From positions 50,565 to 114,564 of the forward strand of contig MKVZ01000008.1 in the NCBI GenBank assembly GCA_001898995.1: 64,000 nucleotides of DNA. The letters are read 5' to 3'. Positions 53,615 to 61,455 of the stretch are shown here, piece after piece. The stretch is from Rhizobiales bacterium 63-22 (GTDB lineage Bacteria; Pseudomonadota; Alphaproteobacteria; Rhizobiales; Rhizobiaceae). The notes under the pieces are model-generated. The model had not been told where the DNA came from. It was given only the letters and a program-made list of their open reading frames with translations, and made no database searches. The position numbers were made by a program, and so were the translations under genes. The first letter of the stretch is position 1, and the number at the start of each line of letters is the position of its first letter.

Positions 53615-53716
53615 GTGGGCTTCTATCGTAGCAAGCCATAGAAAAGCGGCGGAAGAACGATCTCCCGCCGCCGGATTGTCCATGCGCGTTAACTTTTACC
53701 CGTGAACGGGGTGCGT

Positions 53717-54901
53717 TCAGTCGCGTTCGACGCAGAGCGCCACGCCCATGCCGCCGCCGATGCAGAGCGTCGCAAGACCGCGTTTCGCGCCGCGCCGCTT
53801 CATCTCGTAGAGCAGCGTGGTCAGCACGCGCGCGCCCGACGCACCGATGGGATGGCCGATGGCGATGGCCCCGCCATTGACATTGACGATGGCCGGATCG
53901 ATGCCGAGATCGCGCACCACGGCGCAGGACTGCGCGGCGAAAGCCTCGTTGGCCTCGACCAGTTCCAGATCGCCGACGCTCCAGCCCGCCTTCTCCAGCG
54001 CCTTCTTCGTCGCTGGGATCGGCCCGGTTCCCATGACGGCGGGATCGACGCCCGCCGTGGCCCATGACACGATGCGCGCCAGCGGCTCCACGCCGCGCCG
54101 CGCCGCCTCGCCGGCCTCCATCAGCACCACCGCAGCGGCGCCGTCATTGATGCCCGACGCGTTGCCGGCCGTGACCGTGCCCTCCTTGTCGAAGGCCGGC
54201 TTCAGCTTGGCCAGCGCCTCCGCCGTGGTTCCGGGCCGGATATATTCGTCCGCCGACACCACCACGTCGCCCTTGCGGGTCTTGACGGTGAAGGGAACGA
54301 TCTCCTCATCGAAGCGGCCCGCTTTCTGCGCCGCCTCGGCCTTGTTCTGCGAGGCGAGCGCGAAGGCGTCCTGATCGTCGCGGCTCAGGTTCCAGCGCTT
54401 GGCGATGTTTTCCGCCGTGATGCCCATGTGATAGCCATGGAAGGCGTCGGTCAGCCCGTCCTTGATCATGGTGTCGATCATCTTGAAATCGCCCATCTTG
54501 ACGCCGGAGCGTAAGTGCGCGCAATGCGGGGCCATGGACATGGATTCCTGCCCGCCCGCGACGACGATGCGCGCGTCACCGGCCAGAATCTGCTGCATGC
54601 CCAGCGCCACCGCGCGCAGGCCGGAACCGCAAAGCTGGTTGACGGAGAAGGCCGTCGTCTCCTGCGGGCAGCCGGCGGCCATCGCCGCCTGACGGGCCGG
54701 GTTCTGCCCCTCGCCCGCCGTCAGCACCTGCCCGAGGATGACCTCGTCCACATCCTGCGCCGCGACGCCCGCCCGTTCCAGCGCCGCGCGGATCGCCGCC
54801 GCGCCAAGCTCGTGCGCCGGCACATTGGCGAAGGCGCCGTTGAACGCGCCCACCGCCGTGCGGGCGGCGTCGGCTATGACGATGGCTTTCGGATCGGTCA
54901 T
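53717..54901 (-). CDS. phbA: Acetyl-CoA acetyltransferase (thiolase)
   Basis: A 394-aa biosynthetic thiolase. Active-site residues: the nucleophile C in [11 protein letters not shown] (about residue 90), H in [15 protein letters not shown] and C in [12 protein letters not shown]. It condenses two acetyl-CoA to acetoacetyl-CoA, the first step to polyhydroxybutyrate or ketone bodies. The ATG at 54901 has ggagaaaagc before it; a frame extension to 54934 lies in a repeat. No phbB or phbC is in view. It is monocistronic. Confidence 0.95.
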   Translation of the reverse strand: MTDPKAIVIADAARTAVGAFNGAFANVPAHELGAAAIRAALERAGVAAQDVDEVILGQVLTAGEGQNPARQAAMAAGCPQETTAFSVNQLCGSGLRAVALGMQQILAGDARIVVAGGQESMSMAPHCAHLRSGVKMGDFKMIDTMIKDGLTDAFHGYHMGITAENIAKRWNLSRDDQDAFALASQNKAEAAQKAGRFDEEIVPFTVKTRKGDVVVSADEYIRPGTTAEALAKLKPAFDKEGTVTAGNASGINDGAAAVVLMEAGEAARRGVEPLARIVSWATAGVDPAVMGTGPIPATKKALEKAGWSVGDLELVEANEAFAAQSCAVVRDLGIDPAIVNVNGGAIAIGHPIGASGARVLTTLLYEMKRRGAKRGLATLCIGGGMGVALCVERD

Positions 54902-54915
54902 GCTTTTCTCCATGA

Positions 54916-54972
54916 AACAGAGCATTTCCAGCAAAAGTGCGAAGCGGTTTTGCGCAGGATAATGCGTAAAAA
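54916..54972. repeat. RIME-like palindrome upstream of phbA
   Basis: gcatttccagcaaaagtgcg and cggttttgcgcaggataatg; arms enclose aag. Shares the ccagcaaaagtgcg/cgcacttttgctgg motif with the 56690 copies. Confidence 0.8.
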
Positions 54973-55434
54973 CAAAAGCATGGAGCGGTTCCAGCGGTTC
55001 CGCTCAAACAGGAACCGCTCCAGTGCGACAGAGAAAGACCAAAACGCGCGCTTTTGCAAGACCGCGCGCCGCGCCAGCCGCACCGTTCATCGCGGATTGT
55101 TCCGCGCGAACCGATGGATCGCCCGCGCCGGTACCCTGTCCATGCCGCCGATGCGGAAGGGCGTATCGCTCATGACCGTTGTTGGTTTCTCATTGAAATG
55201 CGTGTGATCGAATATGGTCGAGAAAGACAGAACCCTGCTCGCCGACAAGGGACCATTGGAAAGTATTGCCGCAAGAAAAATATCCATTTCGTGAAATCCA
55301 TATGATGAAAATATAACGCGAAAAATCATCCGTACAGATTCAGGCATATTTTTGATTGCAAAAAGACATTTAAAATCAATACATTAAAGAAAACTACTTT
55401 CAGACGCCGATGCGTATACGAGGAAAGGCGCAAA
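54973..55434. other. Gene-free AT-rich intergenic stretch
   Basis: 462 bp between the phbA repeat and the rpmF terminator, markedly AT-rich from about 55240 to 55440. Only short frames without ribosome sites or similarity are present, so I call no gene. Confidence 0.55.
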
Positions 55435-55473
55435 AGAAAACGCCGCTCCCGGTTTCCCGGAAACGGCGTTTCG
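55435..55473 (-). terminator. Terminator for rpmF transcripts
   Basis: Stem aaacgccg/cggcgttt with an inner arm ctcccgg..ccggga; the minus strand continues ttctttt. It is separated from rpmF by a repeat element. Confidence 0.72.
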
Positions 55474-55505
55474 GATCAGGCTTCGGCCTGCGCTATCTAT
55501 TTGTT

Positions 55506-55602
55506 TTACGCATTATCCGATGTGTCGAAGCAGGATTAGAAATCAGTCCAGTGGGCTGATTTCCCTGCGGCGGCGCTTCGCACTTTCGCTGGAAATGCTC
55601 CA
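55506..55602. repeat. RIME-like element downstream of rpmF
   Basis: agaaatcagtccagtgggct, gatttccctgcggcggcgct and cgcactttcgctggaaatgc, in the same order as at 23722 and 27834, here preceded by cgcattatccgatg. Confidence 0.82.
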
Positions 55603-55612
55603 AAAGCGCGGC

Positions 55613-55792
55613 TTATTCCTTGGGTTCGAGAACCTGACGGCCGCGATACATACCGCTCTTCAGGTCGATATGATGCGGGCGGCGCAGTTCGCCGGAGTTC
55701 TTGTCCTCGACATAGGTCGGGGCCTTGAGCGCATCGGCCGAACGGCGCATGCCGCGGCGCGACGGGGAAGTTTTGCGTTTAGGTACTGCCAT
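55613..55792 (-). CDS. rpmF: 50S ribosomal protein L32
   Basis: A 59-aa protein: [20 protein letters not shown], then [20 protein letters not shown] and [19 protein letters not shown]. This is the zinc-free L32 of Rhizobiales. The start at 55792 is set by family; the frame extends to 55861 without similarity. It is upstream of the repeat and terminator and downstream of mtgA on the same strand (140 bp), an order common in this group. Confidence 0.96.
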   Translation of the reverse strand: MAVPKRKTSPSRRGMRRSADALKAPTYVEDKNSGELRRPHHIDLKSGMYRGRQVLEPKE

Positions 55793-55932
55793 GGATCCAG
55801 CTCCACTGATCGGTGTATAAAAGTCCGGCACGGCCCCGGCAGGGCCTGTCACATCGGACAAAATCCCGGAAAGTCAGGTGCCTATACACGCTCTCGCGGC
55901 GTTTGACCAGCGGGGCGCGCATTTTTTTTGAC

Positions 55933-56676
55933 TCATCCTTTCAGGCAGGTCACGTAAGGCCCCGAGCGCATGGCGCGCCCGGCGACGATGCGCGCGATGA
56001 CCCGCATCATGCGCGACGGTCTGGCCGGATTGCGCACAACAGGATTGGGCAAGGTCACGGCGAGAAAGGCCGCCTGCGTTGCATTGAGCCGCGCCGCAGG
56101 GCGGTGGAAATAATGCTGCGCCGCCGCCTCGATCCCGTAGATGCCCGGTCCCCATTGGGCGATGTTGAGGTAGATTTCCATGATCCGCCGCTTGGAAAGC
56201 ATGGCGTCGGCGATCAGCGCCAGCGGAAATTCCAGCCCCTTGCGCAGGAAGGAGCGGCCGTTCCACAAAAACAGGTTCTTCACCACCTGCATGGTGATGG
56301 TGGAAGCGCCCCTGCTCGGGCCATCCTCGCCCGCATCGTCCAGCACGATGCCGAGTTGATGCCAGTCCACGCCGTGATGGCTACAGAACTGCCCGTCCTC
56401 CGCCATCATCACCGAATGGACGAGGACGGGGGCTATATCGTCCATGCTCACCCAGCGCCGGTCCACTTTCTCGAACAGCACGTAATCCTTCAGCATCAGC
56501 ATGGAGACGGGATGCACGAAGGGAAGCGCGTAGACAAGCAGCAGCGCGAGCGGCAGCACGACAAGCACCGCCAGAATGCGCAGCGCGACGGCGATCCGGC
56601 TGCTCCAGAAGGAATCCGCCAGATAGTTGCGCCCGCCCCTGCTTTTCAGAACAACTCTCCCCACCGGAACCGCCAT
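55933..56676 (-). CDS. mtgA: Monofunctional peptidoglycan transglycosylase
   Basis: A 247-aa inner-membrane enzyme that polymerises lipid II glycan chains. There is one N-terminal helix (about residues 28-52, VALRILAVLVVLPLALLLVY). The GT51 motifs are MMAEDGQFCSHHGVDW with catalytic E93, GASTITMQVVKNLFLW, RKGLEFPLALIADAML with RIMEIYLNIAQWG, and AAQHYFHRPAARLNATQAAF. No transpeptidase domain is present, as expected for MtgA. rpmF follows it. Tandem palindromic repeats lie upstream. Confidence 0.95.
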   Translation of the reverse strand: MAVPVGRVVLKSRGGRNYLADSFWSSRIAVALRILAVLVVLPLALLLVYALPFVHPVSMLMLKDYVLFEKVDRRWVSMDDIAPVLVHSVMMAEDGQFCSHHGVDWHQLGIVLDDAGEDGPSRGASTITMQVVKNLFLWNGRSFLRKGLEFPLALIADAMLSKRRIMEIYLNIAQWGPGIYGIEAAAQHYFHRPAARLNATQAAFLAVTLPNPVVRNPARPSRMMRVIARIVAGRAMRSGPYVTCLKG

Positions 56677-56689
56677 ATCTTTTTATTTT

Positions 56690-56796
56690 TACGCATTTCC
56701 GAACGCAAAACCGCTACGCACTTTTGCTGGAAATATCTTTTCCTCGCGCATTATCCTATGCAAAACCGCTACGCACTTTTGCTGGAAATGCTTTGA
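56690..56796. repeat. Two tandem RIME-like elements sharing an exact 30-bp segment
   Basis: The 30 bp beginning gcaaaaccgctacgcacttt occur identically at 56705-56734 and 56760-56789. Each copy has the arms cgcatt..aatgc-type. They lie between the divergent mtgA and ispA genes. Confidence 0.88.
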
Positions 56797-56931
56797 GGTT
56801 CCCTACCGGATTCCATAATACGGGTCCGGAAACAAGGGCGGAACGCCGCCTTTCATGACCGCATCGTGAAAAAGCGGCCGCTTCCCGCCAGACCGGTTGA
56901 CCATGCGCGCGCTTTGGTTCATGCGGGAGGC

Positions 56932-57858
56932 ATGGAACAGACGCCCGAACAGATGACCGGCGATTTTGCCGCCGCCCTGCACCGCCGCGCCCTCGAAGTG
57001 GAGACGGCGCTGGACCGGCTCCTGAACCGGCACCCGCTCGGCGGCGAGATCGCCCGGCCGGAACGCCTGCTCGCGGCCATGCGCCATGGCGTGCTGAACG
57101 GCGGCAAGCGCCTGCGCCCCTTTCTGGTGATCGAGAGCGCCGCGCTGTTCGGGATGCGCGGCGAGGCGGTGCTGCGCGTCGCGGCGGCGCTGGAGTGCAT
57201 CCATTGCTATTCGCTGGTGCATGACGACCTGCCGGCCATGGACGACGACGACCTGCGCCGCGGCCAGCCGACCGTGCACAGGGCTTTCGACGAAGCCGCC
57301 GCGATTCTGGCCGGCGACAGCCTGCTCACCTATGCCTTCGACATCGTCGCTTCCGACGAGACGGAACTGCCCGCCGCCGTGCGCGTGCGGCTTGTGGCTG
57401 CGCTGGCCCGCGCGTCGGGCCTCGGCGGCATGGCGGGCGGACAGGCGCTCGACCTCGAAGCCGAGACCAAAAAGCCCGACGAGGCCGGCATCATCACGCT
57501 TCAGGCGATGAAGACCGGCGCGCTGATCCGCTTCGCCTGCGAGGCGGGCGCGATCATCGCCGATGCGTCCCGCGAGGATCGCGAGCGCATGGCCGAATTC
57601 GGCTCCGCCATCGGCCTCGCCTTCCAGCTTGCCGACGATCTTCTGGACGTGACGGCGGATGCGTCCGCCATGGGCAAGGCCACCGGCAAGGACGCCGCCG
57701 CCGGCAAGGCCACGCTGGTCGCCCTGCACGGCATCGACTGGACGCGCAAGCAGCTCGCAGGCCTCGTGGCACAGGCCGAAAGCCTGCTCGCCCCCTTCGG
57801 TCAGGACGCGGATATCCTCAAGCAGGCCGCGCGCTTCATCGCCGAACGGCAGAGCTAA
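56932..57858 (+). CDS. ispA: Farnesyl diphosphate synthase-type prenyltransferase
   Basis: A 308-aa short-chain trans-prenyltransferase that builds GPP and FPP. It has the first aspartate-rich motif LVHDDLPAMDDDDLRRGQPT, GKRLRPFL, KTGALIRFACEAGA and the second motif FQLADDLLDVTADA. The two extra residues in DDLPAMDD place it in the bacterial FPP group. The start is uncertain: ATG 56932 lies only 1 nt from gggagg; a GTG at 56866 adds 22 residues without similarity. It converges tightly with ispG (6 bp between stops). Confidence 0.92.
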   Translation: MEQTPEQMTGDFAAALHRRALEVETALDRLLNRHPLGGEIARPERLLAAMRHGVLNGGKRLRPFLVIESAALFGMRGEAVLRVAAALECIHCYSLVHDDLPAMDDDDLRRGQPTVHRAFDEAAAILAGDSLLTYAFDIVASDETELPAAVRVRLVAALARASGLGGMAGGQALDLEAETKKPDEAGIITLQAMKTGALIRFACEAGAIIADASREDRERMAEFGSAIGLAFQLADDLLDVTADASAMGKATGKDAAAGKATLVALHGIDWTRKQLAGLVAQAESLLAPFGQDADILKQAARFIAERQS

Positions 57859-57863
57859 ACCGG

Positions 57864-59153
<1,290 letters not shown>

Positions 59154-59241
59154 TCAGGTGACGCAGCGCGCGGTAATTGTCAACGCCCGCCTCTGTCGCG
59201 CTTTCGCCTATATAACCGCTTGCCGCCGCCTTGTCGCCTTT

Positions 59242-60459
59242 TCATTGTGCGGAGTGATCGGCATGGCGCGCCAGCCCCGAACAGGCGAGCACGACCAGAA
59301 GCAGCACCGGCAGCGAGACGAATATGATGCCGAAACCGCTGTGCCGCGCCACGAAACCGATCAGCGAAGGCGCCACCAGCATGCCCGAATAGCCGAGCAT
59401 CGTGGCGATGGACAGGCCCACGCCCGGCGACACGCCCGGCATGTTGCCGGCGATGGAAAAGGCGATCGGCACCATGTTGGAAATGCCGATGCCGCACAGC
59501 GCGAAACCGGCGATGGCCGTATAGGGATCGCGGGCGAGGCCCACGACCAGCATTCCGGCGATGGCGATGAGCGTGCAGCCGCGCAGCGTCCTCACCGCGC
59601 CGAAACGGTCGCGCACCAGATCGCCGGCGAAGCGCATCGTGGCCATGGCGCAGGAGAAGGCGGCGAAGCCGAAGCCGGCCAGCATCACCGATGCGCCGAG
59701 ATCCTGCTTCATGTGATAGGCGCCCCAGTCGAGGATCGCGCCTTCCGGGATCATGGAGAACAGCGCCATGAGGCCGACCAGCCATGGCAGCGGGCTTTTC
59801 GGCAAATTGAATTTGGGGGCGAACTTGCGCCTGCTCCCGTCCGCCGGGCGGGCGGCAATATGATTTCTGTCGGGAAGCACGGACGGCCATGCGGCGGCGA
59901 GCAGCACGGCGGCCGTGACGGTTGCGACCAGCGCTTGCACGGCCGCTCCAAAATGCGCGATGAGGAAGCCTCCCGTGGCCGCGCCGATCAGGCCGCCGAG
60001 GCTCCAGAAGGCATGGCAGGACGACATGATGGCGCGGCGCATGGATTTCTCCACCGCCACCGCATTGGCGTTCATGGCCACGTCCATGGCCGCGATGGCA
60101 CCGCCGAAACAGAACATGACGATCGCCGCCGCCACCACGCCCGGCACGAAGGCGATGGCGAGCAGCGCCGGAACGACGCCGAGCCCGAAGCCCCGCGCCA
60201 CCGCACCGGAACCGTACCGCGCCGAAAGCGCACCCGCCACCGGCATCAGCGTCAGCGAGCCGAGGCCGAAGACGAGGATCATCAGCCCCATGCCGGCGCT
60301 GTCGAGCCCCAGCCGCGCGGCGAATTCCGGGATTTTCGGCGTCCAGCCGCCGAGAATATAGCCGTTCATGAGGAAAAGCAGGGCCACGGCCGCCCGCTCC
60401 CGCGTCACCGCCGGCGCGCGCCCCGGCGCGACATGCTCCCTGATCGTAACCTGTTCCAT
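59242..60459 (-). CDS. MFS transporter
   Basis: A 405-aa major facilitator protein with twelve helices. Typical elements: LGGWTPKIPEFAARLGLDSA, LSARYGSGAVARGFGLG and the second-half repeat FAGDLVRDRFGAVRTLRGCT. It resembles the YbjJ/fucose-permease-like group. The start is ATG 60459 (MEQVTIREHV). It lies 5 bp after the DeoR-type regulator gene, so the regulator likely controls it and its sugar or sugar-phosphate substrate is related to that regulator's ligand. Confidence 0.87.
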   Translation of the reverse strand: MEQVTIREHVAPGRAPAVTRERAAVALLFLMNGYILGGWTPKIPEFAARLGLDSAGMGLMILVFGLGSLTLMPVAGALSARYGSGAVARGFGLGVVPALLAIAFVPGVVAAAIVMFCFGGAIAAMDVAMNANAVAVEKSMRRAIMSSCHAFWSLGGLIGAATGGFLIAHFGAAVQALVATVTAAVLLAAAWPSVLPDRNHIAARPADGSRRKFAPKFNLPKSPLPWLVGLMALFSMIPEGAILDWGAYHMKQDLGASVMLAGFGFAAFSCAMATMRFAGDLVRDRFGAVRTLRGCTLIAIAGMLVVGLARDPYTAIAGFALCGIGISNMVPIAFSIAGNMPGVSPGVGLSIATMLGYSGMLVAPSLIGFVARHSGFGIIFVSLPVLLLVVLACSGLARHADHSAQ

Positions 60460-60464
60460 CGATT

Positions 60465-61238
60465 TCAGGCCCCCGCCTTCAACATCCTGACGCCCGCCGC
60501 CGCGAAAGCGGCAAGCGGAGCCTCGCCGGCATCCGCCTCGACGGCCATGAAGGCCACCGCGTCCAGCGGCACCACGTCATGGGCGGCGACCGTATCGAGC
60601 TTGTCGCTGGTCACCGCCAGCGCAACGGCGCGGCTGCGCACGGCGATGGCGCGCTTGAACTCGGCATCCTCCAGATGATGCGCGGTGACGCCCGCCCCGG
60701 CCGCGATACCGCAGACGCCGAGAAAGCACAAGTCGGGCCGCAGCAGCGCCGCGTCGCGCAGCGCCCGCGCGCCGACAGCGGCGCTCACCCGCCGGTCGAT
60801 GGGCCCGCCGATGACGATCAGCTCCACCGCCGGCGCGTCGAGGAGAAGCGTGGCGATGGCCGGCGTGTTGGTGGCGACGGTCACCGCCATGTCGCTCTCG
60901 CCGATCAGCCGCGCCAGCGCCATATTGACCGAGGAGGCGTCGAGGAACACCGTCATGCCCGGCTCGATCAGCGGCAGCAGCGCCGCCGCCAGCGCCGCCT
61001 TGACCTGCGTGCGGTCGTCGCCGCGCTCGCTCAGCGTCTTGCCGGACGGGGCCAGCGCCAGCGCCCCGCCATAGACGCGCCGGCACAGGCCGGAGGCCGC
61101 CATCTCGCGCAGGTCGCGCCGGATCGTGTCTTCCGACACGCCGAAGGTCCCGGCCAGCTCCGCCGCCAGCACCCGGCCCGTCGCCTGCAACAGGTCCTGA
61201 ATGCGCGCCTGCCTTTCATGCAGCAGCAATTCCGTCAT
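60465..61238 (-). CDS. DeoR-family sugar-responsive regulator
   Basis: A 257-aa DeoR protein: N-terminal HTH (LLHERQARIQDLLQATGRVL, VSEDTIRRDLREMAASGLCR, then RVYGGALAL) and a C-terminal isomerase-like sugar-phosphate sensor (DASSVNMALARLIG, TNTPAIATLL, LCFLGVCGIAAGAGVTAHHL, SDKLD). DeoR proteins repress uptake and catabolic genes until a phosphorylated sugar binds. Start ATG 61238 follows ggagagacg. The MFS gene is 5 bp downstream. Palindromic ATGCAT-type sites upstream may be its operators. Confidence 0.92.
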   Translation of the reverse strand: MTELLLHERQARIQDLLQATGRVLAAELAGTFGVSEDTIRRDLREMAASGLCRRVYGGALALAPSGKTLSERGDDRTQVKAALAAALLPLIEPGMTVFLDASSVNMALARLIGESDMAVTVATNTPAIATLLLDAPAVELIVIGGPIDRRVSAAVGARALRDAALLRPDLCFLGVCGIAAGAGVTAHHLEDAEFKRAIAVRSRAVALAVTSDKLDTVAAHDVVPLDAVAFMAVEADAGEAPLAAFAAAGVRMLKAGA

Positions 61239-61253
61239 CGTCTCTCCAATCAC

Positions 61254-61287
61254 GCATAATCATGCACAAACCGGCAAGAACATGCAT
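61254..61287 (-). promoter_or_regulatory. Candidate DeoR operators
   Basis: gcat-aatc-atgc (61254-61265) and atgcat (61282-61287), 16 bp apart, just upstream of the regulator gene. Repeated short palindromes of this kind fit auto-regulation. Confidence 0.4.
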
Positions 61288-61319
61288 AGCAGATTTCATG
61301 ACCGAAACAAGGCGCACGT

Positions 61320-61353
61320 AAAAGAAAACGCCGCGCCCTTTCGGGCACGGCGC
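61320..61353 (-). terminator. pyc terminator
   Basis: On the minus strand: stem cgccgtgccc/gggcgcggcg with a gaaa loop, then ttttctttt, about 100 bp past the pyc stop. Confidence 0.85.
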
Positions 61354-61386
61354 AGGCCGTTGATAACCCATATGCACAGGCCCCGC

Positions 61387-61436
61387 ACCTCGTCCTTCGA
61401 GATGCCGCCTTCGGCGGCTCCTCAGGATGAGGGGCT
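61387..61436. repeat. REP-like palindrome of the cctcgtcctTcgag type
   Basis: cctcgtccttcgagatgccg and cggctcctcaggatgagggg; arms pair around ccttcggc. This type (cctcatcctgagg-like) is widely repeated in Rhizobiales genomes, as I recall. Confidence 0.8.
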
Positions 61437-61455
61437 AGTGTTGCCGCATGCAGAA

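Noticed and set aside
55087..55347. Possible short gene on the minus strand in the AT-rich gap
   Set aside because: An 86-codon frame exists, with a 28-codon C-terminal part starting MSDTPFRIGG, but there is no ribosome site and no recognisable pattern.
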